NCBI RefSeq assembly: GCF_001636315.1 | Contig: NZ_KV440949.1 | Span: 3,342,973 to 3,406,972, forward strand | Length of the DNA: 64,000 nucleotides | Reading direction: 5' to 3' | Source: Neobacillus mesonae | Lineage (GTDB): Bacteria; Bacillota; Bacilli; Bacillales; Cytobacillaceae | Shown here: positions 15,092 through 23,821 of the stretch, in pieces | Numbering within the stretch: the stretch's first letter is position 1 | Layout: each line of letters begins with the position of its first letter | Translations under genes and position numbers: made by a program | Notes under the pieces: generated by a model | Databases searched by the model: none | Seen by the model: only the letters and a program-made list of their open reading frames with translations | Told to the model about the DNA's origin: nothing

Positions 15092-17419
15092 ATGGACACC
15101 ATTGGAGTTTTACTTTCCAGGAGGGAATGGAATAATTTAAGAAGAAATAAAAATATAAAGGATGGGTTTCGGCACTTTTTTACTAAAAAAGCGAATGAGC
15201 TGAAGCTAAAAGTTGTCTTTGTTACTCTTGACCATATGGATATCCCCGATTTCAAAACAGAAGCACTTGAAATTGGGGAAAACGCAGAAATAAAAAAAAT
15301 GAGAATCGATATCCCATCCATTATTTATAATCCAACGAAATTTTATTTAAAAAAATATATAAAAAAATTAAGGGAGTTATCTAATCATTCTCGAATTCAA
15401 GTGATGAATGAACATCATATTATCAAGAGGAAAAACCTAGTTGAATTAATTCAGTCAAAACCAGAATTAAACATCAAGCTTGAAAAGGAAAATGACTCAG
15501 ATCAAGTACCTTTAAACTTCTATGTATTAGGTCAAAAAAATACCAATATGGAATGGGAAACACCCATTATCTATGTAAAGGACGTTAATGGGGAAAAGTT
15601 CTTTTTGGAAAGTGCCTCGCCAATTTTAAAAGAGCAGCAGCAAACCTTTCAAGAAATTGAGGAATTATTGACAGAGCATAGCAATAAGCTATTGAAAATG
15701 ATTCATTATTATTATCCAGGAATTTACGAGATTGGCATCCTATTTTCAATTAATAAAAGTGGAGACATTTATCTAAGTTCAACTTGTTCCTTTAATATTA
15801 TCATGAAGGACTTATTTGATTGGAATTTTGAACTCTGTGTCCCGCTTTTTGAAACTGCCTTATCGGTCGCCAAGAAACTGATCCAACAAAATATTACTTC
15901 AATTGAAGTAAATAATTTAACCCAACCGCTGAAACTAGCAAGCAGGAATGAATATTTCTCTGGTTGGGTTAAGGAAAGTAAACAACTGAGGCAATATATG
16001 AAAAATCGATCTTCAATTTGGATTAAACTAAGACCTTATGAAGATGATAAACTAACACTCCAATTACCTTCAGAGCTCATTCATTATTCTAACAGACAGC
16101 TTACCACTATCCAGTTCGGTATTAAAGAACAGACCTGTTATATTATGAAAGCAGGAGCTGTGCTGTTAAACAACAACACTTATCATGCTCCAATTGAAAT
16201 ATTGATTTCAAACACCTTGTTAAATAAAATGCATTTGCAGCCAGATTTAGTTTATCAGCTAAAGATTTTGGGCGACAAAGTCATTATTGGACCCTCCATT
16301 GGTTTATTGTTAGGCGAGAAAAATCAGCTTTATAATCCGGCCTATATGGAAAAATTCACGGATAGACTTGGGATATACGAGAAATTCGGCGGCGTAGTCA
16401 TTGCCTTTTCGACCCGCTCTATTGATTGGGAGGAAAAGATTGCCTACGGATTAATTTATAATCCTTTAATGAAAAAATGGGAATTTGGATCTGCCCCCAT
16501 TCCTGCAGCCATTTATCGCAGGAACTTTCATCAAAGGAATGGCAGAGTAAAAAAATTAATTAAATTAACGGATAATAAGTTATTCAACTCTTATCATTAT
16601 AAAAAATCAGATTTGCTGAAGCTCCAGGAAGAAAAGAAAATCAATAAATATTTGCCCAAGACCCACCTGTTAAAAAACATGCCGGATTTGATTCAATTTG
16701 TTAATGTAGAACAAAAGGTTATTTTAAAGCCTGTAAGCCTGTCTCGGGGACGTGGCATTTTTGTCATTGAAAAGAATGTTGTTGATGACAGTAATGGTTA
16801 TATCCTTTATGATCACCGGAAGGAGTTCCGGCTGCAGCACTTCATTCCGGATGAAGTAGGGTTAGAGGAAATGCTAAGAAAATTAGTGATGAATGAAAAG
16901 TATTTATATCAAACTTATATTCCACTGTTAAAGGTTAACAATCGCCCTTTTGATGTTAGGGTAGTGATGCAAAAGTTTCATAAGGAACAATGGATCTGTT
17001 CGGGGATTGAATGCAGGGTAGCAGGTGAAAAAGAAGTATTAACGAATATTGCCAGAGGCGGCGAGGCCATGACTCTAGAGGAAGTGGTTAGGAAAGCCGG
17101 GGATCATTTGAGCTTTGAAAAGGTGCAAAAGGACATCTTAACTTTATGTCAAAATTTCTGCCGCTTAATGGATGAAACGGATGAACATTATGGAGAGTTC
17201 GGTTTAGACATCGGTCTGGATCAAGACGGATATCCTTGGATGATTGAGGCGAATATTTTCCCCAGCTTCAAAGGATTTAAAGCAATGGATAATGACACAT
17301 ATCTAAAAATCCGCTACCAGCCGCTTTATTACGCTGTTCATCTTCAGGATTTTTCCATCTTTGAATCAGAGGAGGAAATGAAAGATGAAATTTTTCATCC
17401 AAGCTATTCCAACTCCTAA
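15092..17419 (+). CDS. Tandem YheC/YheD-like ATP-grasp protein, N-terminal copy degenerate
   Basis: A 775-residue protein, about twice the family length. Residues 1 to about 280 resemble a YheC/YheD ATP-grasp region but have lost the key motifs: no K...G-x-G ATP loop, and the expected metal site (DIG...W-x-x-E-x-N) reads YEIGILFSINKSGDIYLSST. Residues about 300-775 are a full copy: beta-rich domain with IIGPSIGLLLG, ATP loop VILKPVSLSRGRGIFVI, RPFDVRVVMQK, and metal site FGLDIGLDQDGYPWMIEAN. The N-terminal copy may bind substrate or scaffold the active one. The ATG follows a GGAGGG. It overlaps the next gene by 35 bp. Confidence 0.8.
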   Translation: MDTIGVLLSRREWNNLRRNKNIKDGFRHFFTKKANELKLKVVFVTLDHMDIPDFKTEALEIGENAEIKKMRIDIPSIIYNPTKFYLKKYIKKLRELSNHSRIQVMNEHHIIKRKNLVELIQSKPELNIKLEKENDSDQVPLNFYVLGQKNTNMEWETPIIYVKDVNGEKFFLESASPILKEQQQTFQEIEELLTEHSNKLLKMIHYYYPGIYEIGILFSINKSGDIYLSSTCSFNIIMKDLFDWNFELCVPLFETALSVAKKLIQQNITSIEVNNLTQPLKLASRNEYFSGWVKESKQLRQYMKNRSSIWIKLRPYEDDKLTLQLPSELIHYSNRQLTTIQFGIKEQTCYIMKAGAVLLNNNTYHAPIEILISNTLLNKMHLQPDLVYQLKILGDKVIIGPSIGLLLGEKNQLYNPAYMEKFTDRLGIYEKFGGVVIAFSTRSIDWEEKIAYGLIYNPLMKKWEFGSAPIPAAIYRRNFHQRNGRVKKLIKLTDNKLFNSYHYKKSDLLKLQEEKKINKYLPKTHLLKNMPDLIQFVNVEQKVILKPVSLSRGRGIFVIEKNVVDDSNGYILYDHRKEFRLQHFIPDEVGLEEMLRKLVMNEKYLYQTYIPLLKVNNRPFDVRVVMQKFHKEQWICSGIECRVAGEKEVLTNIARGGEAMTLEEVVRKAGDHLSFEKVQKDILTLCQNFCRLMDETDEHYGEFGLDIGLDQDGYPWMIEANIFPSFKGFKAMDNDTYLKIRYQPLYYAVHLQDFSIFESEEEMKDEIFHPSYSNS

Positions 17420-18716
17420 CTCAACCATTTCACTTCCGTTAATTGCAATGGAAAAATTATCATTGAAGGGAAAGCAGAACATTACCCTAAGTATTGGAGC
17501 TATTCAGCAAAACGCTGCACTTTCTTATCATGAAGATCAAGATAATTGTATCTACATTTCTACTGATTTGATAAATGGGATGACACTGCCTGAATTTATC
17601 GAATACGAAATAATTATTTACGATGACATTCTTTTAGTTGGGCCTGTTATAGGGATGTTTATACGCGGGAAACTTGGTGAAATGGACCATCAAAGAATTA
17701 AAATTTATAAAAATTATTTAATCGATTACAAACATATAAACGGACTTGTTGTTCTTTTTACGTCTGATGGAATTGATGTAAAGAATAAAGTGGTGAAAGG
17801 ATTTGTCTTTAATCCGAAAGAAAATGGATGGGAAATGGGCGTGTTTCCGTTTCCTTCCGCAGTCTTTTTGCGAAGAACGATTAAAGAATCTATTAGGAAA
17901 AAACTAGATAAATTAATTCAAAATCATTATTTTAACTCCCATGTTTTTAATAAATGGGAAATGTGGGAGTGGTTTTCGGAGGATGAACAAATAAGAAAAC
18001 ACCTTCCAGAGACAGTAATGGCAGAAAATATGGAAGATGTTAAGCAATTAATGAGTGTATATCAAAAAACATTTATTAAACCGCGAGCGGGAATGCAAGG
18101 CACGGGAATTTATCAGCTTTCTAAGGAAGGTCAAGAGTATAAATTGAGCTATCGCGTAAAGGGTAAGAATATTACGACCATCTTAGAGAATTGGGAAGCA
18201 GCTCAAAAATATTTGCAATCAGACCTAAATCTGGAAAAGTGTATTGTGCAACAGAAAATTCCTTTGCTGCGAGATCATAACCGTGTGATGGATATTCGCG
18301 TACTGGCAGCAAAAAATCAACATGGCGTGTGGACCGTTCCGGGGATGGTCACAAAGTTTGGTGAAGTAGACAGTATTGTCAGCAATATTTCGAGCGGCGG
18401 CTCGGCGGAAAAAGGCTGGGAATCCCTTTTAGAATTATATCGGGATAACCCAAAACAGGCCTTTAAAAAATATAAGGAAATAGAAAAGCTCGCCCTTACC
18501 TGTTGTGAAGCACTAGAAAGAAAAGGGCTTCACTTAGGCTATATTGGTATTGACATCGGGATTGATGAAGACCATCATCTGTGGGTGATTGAAATTAATA
18601 ATCGCAGTCCAGACATGACCATTGCCTTAGACGCTGATGATTTCCAGCTTTATTATCAAGTTAAATCAGCTCCCATCTATTATGCTAAATGGCTGTCTGG
18701 TTTTGGAGGTGAATAA
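17385..18716 (+). CDS. YheC/YheD-like ATP-grasp protein
   Basis: A 443-residue member of the same ATP-grasp family, in the full two-part form. The N-terminal beta-rich region carries LLVGPVIGMFIRG, then the family linker HVFNKWEMWEWF...HLPET, ATP loop TFIKPRAGMQGTGIY, IVQQKIPLLRDHNRVMDIRVL, and metal site IGIDIGIDEDHHLWVIEIN. Catalytic residues look intact. The ATG follows GAGGAGG inside the 3' end of the preceding gene, so the two are translationally coupled. Substrate unknown. Confidence 0.8.
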   Translation: MKFFIQAIPTPNSTISLPLIAMEKLSLKGKQNITLSIGAIQQNAALSYHEDQDNCIYISTDLINGMTLPEFIEYEIIIYDDILLVGPVIGMFIRGKLGEMDHQRIKIYKNYLIDYKHINGLVVLFTSDGIDVKNKVVKGFVFNPKENGWEMGVFPFPSAVFLRRTIKESIRKKLDKLIQNHYFNSHVFNKWEMWEWFSEDEQIRKHLPETVMAENMEDVKQLMSVYQKTFIKPRAGMQGTGIYQLSKEGQEYKLSYRVKGKNITTILENWEAAQKYLQSDLNLEKCIVQQKIPLLRDHNRVMDIRVLAAKNQHGVWTVPGMVTKFGEVDSIVSNISSGGSAEKGWESLLELYRDNPKQAFKKYKEIEKLALTCCEALERKGLHLGYIGIDIGIDEDHHLWVIEINNRSPDMTIALDADDFQLYYQVKSAPIYYAKWLSGFGGE

Positions 18717-18719
18717 AGT

Positions 18720-20033
18720 TTGCTTTATGAAATATACTCGGATGGTTTAGCAAGTAATACGATTTTCTTACACGACACAACTGCAGCTTCTCTCGGGATT
18801 GAAAACAAGCAAACGATTATCGTTCATTTCGGAAAAAGGAAAATTCCAGCAGCGGTAAACACCTTCCAATCTAATAACGAAAACAGGATTGCAATTAGTG
18901 AAAACATAAAAAGCGAACTCTTGATTGACCTCAATGTAAAATATGAATTGGCGTATTCCAATAATGAACTAATTATAGGTCCGGTTATCGGATTATTGCT
19001 GGCAAAATCAGAAGCAAGGCTGACAAGGTATTTTGATAATTTTTTAATTTATACCATGTTGTATGAACAAATAAATGGAATTCTATTTGTGTTTTGTGAG
19101 CAGCAAATTGATTTTGCCAAAGAACAAATTACCGGGTACGTGTTTGACCCATCTTCACCGGAGAACTGGCGAAAAGCGGAATTGCCGTTTCCAAATGCTA
19201 TTTTTAGAAGAGTGGAGCTGGCGCAGCAGACGTTGAAAGGTCTGCAGGAAAAAATGGGCTCGGGCTTTTTTAACGCCCAATATTTTGATAAATGGCAATT
19301 TTGGAAGTGGCTTTCGCCATATTCGGAACTAAGGGCACATCTTGCGGAAACGACAAATCAAGTGAATTTGACCAGCTTGAACGCCTTTATTGAAAAATAT
19401 AACGGTGTATACCTTAAGGCTAGAAATGGTTCCCGCGGCAAAGGGATTTATTATATTGAAAAGCATGAAGATCAATATATTGTTATAGAAAACTATAAAG
19501 ATGATATTAAAACGTTATCAAACAAACAAATGGCTAAATTTCTTTTAAGGCATTCATACTACTTACTTCAGCAGCCCATTCGTCTTCATACCTTTGAGGA
19601 ACGAAAGGTCGATTACCGGGTTATTTTACAAAAGGATGGAACGGGTAATTGGCAATGTACGGGTATGATTGCAAGGTTTGGAAAGACCAACGCGATTTCC
19701 TCTAATTTTAAAGCCAGCGGATTTGCGATGGAAGGAACAAGGGCATTAATGATCCAATTTGGCTATGACGAATTAGCTGCCTTTAAGAAGTACCAGGAGA
19801 TTGTGACTATTTGTACAAAAATGGCTAATAAAGTAGACGAAACCGTGGGTGCCTACGCTGATTTTGGCATTGATGTGGGGATTGATGAGGATGATAAGAT
19901 TTGGGTAATTGAAATGAACAAGCGCCCGGATCACGACTTTCCGTTGATGATAAAAGACCGTAGAATGTATTATTCTGTTAAATCCAATCCGGTCTTATAT
20001 GCGAAGCATATTGCGATGGAAGGGCACAAATGA
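18720..20033 (+). CDS. YheC/YheD-like ATP-grasp protein
   Basis: A 437-residue ATP-grasp family protein with intact-looking sites: LIIGPVIGLLLAKS in the N-terminal region, YLKARNGSRGKGIYYI as ATP loop, and FGIDVGIDEDDKIWVIEMN as metal site. The TTG start at 18720 follows TTGGAGGTG by a normal spacing and lies 3 bp after the preceding stop, so it is the last gene of a four-gene operon. A long hairpin follows. A vestige of a very similar gene end (RxMYYSVKSN) occurs at 22000-22055. Confidence 0.8.
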   Translation: MLYEIYSDGLASNTIFLHDTTAASLGIENKQTIIVHFGKRKIPAAVNTFQSNNENRIAISENIKSELLIDLNVKYELAYSNNELIIGPVIGLLLAKSEARLTRYFDNFLIYTMLYEQINGILFVFCEQQIDFAKEQITGYVFDPSSPENWRKAELPFPNAIFRRVELAQQTLKGLQEKMGSGFFNAQYFDKWQFWKWLSPYSELRAHLAETTNQVNLTSLNAFIEKYNGVYLKARNGSRGKGIYYIEKHEDQYIVIENYKDDIKTLSNKQMAKFLLRHSYYLLQQPIRLHTFEERKVDYRVILQKDGTGNWQCTGMIARFGKTNAISSNFKASGFAMEGTRALMIQFGYDELAAFKKYQEIVTICTKMANKVDETVGAYADFGIDVGIDEDDKIWVIEMNKRPDHDFPLMIKDRRMYYSVKSNPVLYAKHIAMEGHK

Positions 20034-20091
20034 ATAATTTAAAAAGGTGAGGGATGGCTTAGAAACCATCTATCACCTTTTTAAATTATTC
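20032..20091. terminator. Long bidirectional hairpin terminator
   Basis: GAATAATTTAAAAAGGTGA...GATGG pairs with CCATC...TCACCTTTTTAAATTATTC around a short loop. It sits between convergent genes (ATP-grasp on plus, glycosyltransferase on minus), with A and T runs on both sides. Confidence 0.8.
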
Positions 20092-20168
20092 ATTCATATT
20101 GTTTAATTATTCCAATAGTGGGATTTGTTAGAATTTTAACTTTCAGGATACTAGTATTCTATATGTTC

Positions 20169-21008
20169 TCACTTATCCCAGATTTTAAAACCCCGGTAAA
20201 ACCAATCATCAAGCACTTCTCCAACACCGTTATGATGTTCTGCAGATGTCCGATTATCTCTTATCCCTTGAATAACGCTAAGATTTTCTCCATGCGCGAG
20301 GACATAGGTAACGAACGGATAGTCAATCATTGTATGATTTTTCACATATTGTGGAACTTTAACATGGTTTTTCATAACCCATTTAAAATCCGTTTTATTT
20401 ATATGTGACTTTTTCGTTGACTTTGGAAAATCTCTATTAGAAAAATAAAATAATGAACTACTTCCACAATATATATAAAATTGATTTTGTGTCCAAACCT
20501 CATTTTTAATTACATTTACCATAAATCCTTTATTTAGAATAATTGTATTAGAAATAGGAAGTAAACGTATATATTCTACGAATCGATAGTGTATCCAGTC
20601 ATCTGCATCTAAAGGCATGAAATAGCCAGAAAATCCATTTCTTCTTAAAAATGCACCAATCACCATACGTTTGCGACGTTTATCAACAGTAGCTTTTCTA
20701 GGATTTGATGGAGGTGGGAATGTTACAGATAACCATGTAACCCTTTTATCATTTAGTTCCTCAATATTTGGCTTTTCATGGCCGGCAATAATAATTATAA
20801 AATTTGGGTCAGTATTGTTTAATATTGACTTTAAGGTCAAGCTTAAGTTGTTCTGAACTTTTTCCCAATCACGGGAAACCCTCTTACTTTTAAGAGAAAT
20901 AGCAAATGCAATTTCTGGTTTTTGTTTTTCTATTTCCTTTACGGTGGATTCATGGCAAGATCCATTAACTAATTTTTCAACTTGGTTTAACTGTTGTTTT
21001 ATATTCAT
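20169..21008 (-). CDS. Putative glycosyltransferase with DADDW motif (rhamnosyltransferase-like)
   Basis: A 279-residue GT-A-like protein. The core reads AFAISLKSKRVSRDWEKV, then IIIIAGHEKPNIEEL, and the acidic metal motif PLDADDWIHYRFVEY, typical of nucleotide-sugar transferases of the putative rhamnosyltransferase type. A close paralog lies at 32601-33554 on the other strand. I chose the ATG at 21008 because AAGGTGAG lies upstream; the longer frame adds 21 unconserved residues. It is the last gene of the left, minus-strand arm of the glycosyltransferase island. Donor and acceptor sugars are unknown. Confidence 0.7.
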   Translation of the reverse strand: MNIKQQLNQVEKLVNGSCHESTVKEIEKQKPEIAFAISLKSKRVSRDWEKVQNNLSLTLKSILNNTDPNFIIIIAGHEKPNIEELNDKRVTWLSVTFPPPSNPRKATVDKRRKRMVIGAFLRRNGFSGYFMPLDADDWIHYRFVEYIRLLPISNTIILNKGFMVNVIKNEVWTQNQFYIYCGSSSLFYFSNRDFPKSTKKSHINKTDFKWVMKNHVKVPQYVKNHTMIDYPFVTYVLAHGENLSVIQGIRDNRTSAEHHNGVGEVLDDWFYRGFKIWDK

Positions 21009-21159
21009 TTTTGTTAACTCACCTTCGATCCAAAGTTTTAATTTAAAGTATGGTCTTTTCATACAGGACAAAACTTATTTCCCCAATGAAGTTTTGCTCG
21101 TTTTAGATCATCTGAAATTTTGAAATATTAAAAAGTAATTCGCTGGGCTTGGTCCAAGA

Positions 21160-21828
21160 TTAAGGAGCTTTGGAAACATGGAGTATATAATTATCCGTTA
21201 TCCTTTTATTAAAACACATTCTTCTAAGTCTTCTTCGTGATATTTTCCATGTATGATGGTTAGAGGCCTTTCGTATATAGACATAGTTAAATGGATTTGT
21301 TGTACAGAGTTTAAAACCTCTTAATCTTGCATTTTTTAAAAAGGTACCGTCTTCTCCCGTGTTTTTTGCTGGAAACTGAACTTTTTCAAAGACTCTTTTT
21401 CGGAACATAATAGTCCCCCCTCCTATGCGATTGATAGCTTTTCGAATACACAGAAGTTTATACATTTGAAAGTAAGTGAACAGATGTGATTTTCCTACAA
21501 TATCTGCCTGTTTTTCCTCAAACACTTGCAAAGCCTGAGCTATATAGTGCGGAGAATAATAATCATCGTCATCAAATTTTGCTATGATATCATATTTTGC
21601 TTTGCTGACAGCAAAATTCAAACATTGTCCTAAAGTAACTTTCGCAGGAAGTTGAAAAACAGAAACATTAGAATACTGTTCAGCTTTCTTTTTCCAGGTG
21701 CTGATTTCCATATCATTTCGGTTTAGGATAATAATTAGTTCCTTGTTTTCCCAATCCTGTTGTAAATAATTTTTAAATATATTTTCCATTTGGATTGGTT
21801 TATTAGTGCAGGTAACAATAGAAACCAA
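21160..21828 (-). CDS. GT2-family glycosyltransferase
   Basis: A 222-residue GT-A fold family 2 glycosyltransferase. It has the N-terminal nucleotide-binding strand MVSIVTCTNK, LGQCLNFAVSKAKYDIIAKF, the unusual acidic motif DDDDYY at residues 86-91, and GGGTIMFRKRVFEKV further on with GEDGTFL. No membrane segment is seen, so it is probably cytoplasmic. The TTG start follows AAAGGAG. It is one of four close paralogs (23012, 27659 and 33703 are the others). The donor sugar is unknown. Confidence 0.85.
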   Translation of the reverse strand: MVSIVTCTNKPIQMENIFKNYLQQDWENKELIIILNRNDMEISTWKKKAEQYSNVSVFQLPAKVTLGQCLNFAVSKAKYDIIAKFDDDDYYSPHYIAQALQVFEEKQADIVGKSHLFTYFQMYKLLCIRKAINRIGGGTIMFRKRVFEKVQFPAKNTGEDGTFLKNARLRGFKLCTTNPFNYVYIRKASNHHTWKISRRRLRRMCFNKRITDNYILHVSKAP

Positions 21829-21999
21829 ACTGCATTTCTCCTTTCTGCTCTTTATTTTTACATCATTTTTTCTAATGCAAATTATACTTACATATTATGA
21901 AGAAATTTCATGACGGCTTGGACATAAGCACTCCATAAAGCCTTTTTGAGAAGTATATATACAGCTCTTTTTTTTGCGTTCCTATCCAAATTCTCTAAC

Positions 22000-22055
22000 T
22001 GATGACAAGAGAACGTGAAATGTATTATTCTGTTAAATCCAATCAGGTGTTGTAA
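22000..22055 (+). pseudogene. Vestigial 3' end of an ATP-grasp gene
   Basis: This short stretch in the 327-bp gap 21829-22155 matches the end of the gene at 18720-20033. Twenty-six bases are identical (22019-22044 versus 19964-19989), and the surrounding 50 bases are about 80% identical. In frame it reads MTREREMYYSVKSNQVL then stop, against DRRMYYSVKSNPVLYAK in the intact gene. The rest of the copy is gone. It shows that a YheC/YheD-type gene once stood here, before glycosyltransferase and sulfotransferase genes replaced it. Confidence 0.75.
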
Positions 22056-22102
22056 GGAAAATTTATCGAGCTGGGTTATAAATATATTTGAATCGCCGCT
22101 AA

Positions 22103-22142
22103 AAAAATAGAAAATGACTCTGGAGATAATCCCGGAGTCATT
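22103..22142 (-). terminator. Terminator of sulfotransferase gene
   Basis: AATGACTC pairs with GAGTCATT (22135-22142); on the minus strand TTCTATTTTTTT follows. Confidence 0.8.
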
Positions 22143-22155
22143 GTAGTAAAGTTAT

Positions 22156-22920
22156 TTACGCCTCAATGGAATAGTTTAATTGTTCCATGATATTCTTACA
22201 CATATTTTCAATTTGTTGTAAATCGCTAGGGTTATTCGGTCCCTTTTTTATACCACTTATCTTAACATTCAGTACACTGTTCAATTCTTCTATCGTGATA
22301 TTCGCTGCATCTAATAGCATATTAATTGTTTCAGGTTTTCTTTCAATGATATCTTCATATTTTAGAAAATATGTTTTCGGATCCTTTTTTGCAAAATCCA
22401 TATAATATGATACATGATTCTTCCATTTCTGTATAAACTTAATTAGGGAATTATTGTAAGCTTCGATTCTTAAATTAAATGAATGGCTTTTCCATACATC
22501 TCTTGGATCACGAACAAGTAGTATAATCTTAGCTTTGGGGTAGCATTTCCTGAATAATTCCAGTTCATCTTGACCGTATCTAACTTCTTTAAATCCAATA
22601 ATATCATGGGTTTCACGATGCTGTGCGTATAGATTATCTAAAAAAGCTTTTACAGATTGATGAACGGCATTATTAATAAATTCATTGGATGGATTCATGG
22701 TGGCAATCCAATTGGATGGATTCTCATTTGTATTAAAATAACTTATCCGTTGTTTTTTAAATCTGCTTGAGTAATTATTAAGTTTTTTTTGCAGATTACA
22801 AAAGTCCGTTAAAACTCCTTTATGCTCTCCCCAAATCAATGTATTTTCTCTGGCATTAAAAATTCGCTGTAACATTGTAGAACCCGAGCGATGAGTAGCT
22901 GAGGAAATTAGAATATCCAT
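22156..22920 (-). CDS. PAPS-dependent sulfotransferase
   Basis: A 254-residue sulfotransferase-fold protein that would move sulfate from PAPS to a hydroxyl or amino group, releasing PAP. The 5'-phosphosulfate loop is THRSGSTML (residues 9-17), and the 3'-phosphate loop is RDPRDVWKSH (137-146); both are complete. There is no signal peptide or membrane segment, so it acts in the cytoplasm on a precursor. The ATG follows AAAGGAG. It sits between two GT2 paralogs on the same strand, so a glycan is the likely acceptor. The PAPS-making genes cysC and sat lie 7 kb to the right. Confidence 0.85.
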   Translation of the reverse strand: MDILISSATHRSGSTMLQRIFNARENTLIWGEHKGVLTDFCNLQKKLNNYSSRFKKQRISYFNTNENPSNWIATMNPSNEFINNAVHQSVKAFLDNLYAQHRETHDIIGFKEVRYGQDELELFRKCYPKAKIILLVRDPRDVWKSHSFNLRIEAYNNSLIKFIQKWKNHVSYYMDFAKKDPKTYFLKYEDIIERKPETINMLLDAANITIEELNSVLNVKISGIKKGPNNPSDLQQIENMCKNIMEQLNYSIEA

Positions 22921-23011
22921 GTTTTGCTCCTTTCGAAGATTTAATACTAAATAGAAGCTAATTAATTTTTTTAATAAAGAAGTAGCAGGTTATAATATCT
23001 ACTAATTTAAA

Positions 23012-23680
23012 TTAGGGGGCCTTGATTACATGGGGAATATAATTATCCGTAACCATAATTTCAGAAGATACTTTTTGAAGTTGTTGTTCAGATATCTTCC
23101 ATGTATGGTCGGTTATGTCACTTCTAATACATACATAATTATAAGGATTTGTTGATTGGATATTAAACCCACTTTTTGCTGCCTTTTTTAGAAAGATTAA
23201 GTCTTCCCCCGTGTTCTTGGCTGGAAACTGAACTCTTTGAAAGACTCTTTTATGAAACATGATAGTTGCCCCGCATATTGGATTATAAGCTTTTCGGATA
23301 AACAGCCTTTTACTCTTTAAAAAGTACATATAAATTAGTGATTTTCCAACGATATTGGCTTGTGTATTATTAAATATTTTCATTGCTTGAGTAATATAGT
23401 AAGGAGAATAATAATCATCATCATCAAATTTTGCGATAATTTCATACTTTGTTTTGCTAACTGCAAAATTCAAACATTCTCCCAGTGTAACTTTCTCAGA
23501 AAGTTGAAATACAGAAACATTAGAATAATCTTTAGCTTTCTGTTCCCATGTTTCAATTTCCGTATCATCACGGTTTAGAATTATGATTAGTTCTTTATTC
23601 ATCCAATCCTGATGTGAATAATTTTTAAATATGTTTTCTATTTGTGAAGGTCTTTTCGTACAGGTAACAATAGAAACCAA
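23012..23680 (-). CDS. GT2-family glycosyltransferase
   Basis: A 222-residue family 2 glycosyltransferase, the nearest paralog of the gene at 21160 (same length, about two thirds identical over the first half by eye). It has MVSIVTCTKRPSQIENIF, DDDDYY at residues 86-91, and GATIMFHKRVFQRV with TGEDLIFLK. The TTG start follows AAAGGAG. The C-terminal half diverges more than the N-terminal half, which suggests different acceptors. Cytoplasmic; donor unknown. Confidence 0.85.
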   Translation of the reverse strand: MVSIVTCTKRPSQIENIFKNYSHQDWMNKELIIILNRDDTEIETWEQKAKDYSNVSVFQLSEKVTLGECLNFAVSKTKYEIIAKFDDDDYYSPYYITQAMKIFNNTQANIVGKSLIYMYFLKSKRLFIRKAYNPICGATIMFHKRVFQRVQFPAKNTGEDLIFLKKAAKSGFNIQSTNPYNYVCIRSDITDHTWKISEQQLQKVSSEIMVTDNYIPHVIKAP

Positions 23681-23821
23681 ATTGTGTGTCTCCTTTCACA
23701 AAATATTTTTATCTCATTTTAACAAAATGTTTATACTCATTTATTATATCTATGCAAATAATTAGTAATGGCTTGGACAAAAGTACTTCTTTACACGTTT
23801 TTTTGAGACGGATATTTACCG

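Noticed and set aside
20024..20060. Third ATGA stub (MNNLKR) after the ATP-grasp gene at 18720
   Set aside because: Only six codons and part of the terminator hairpin; most likely chance.
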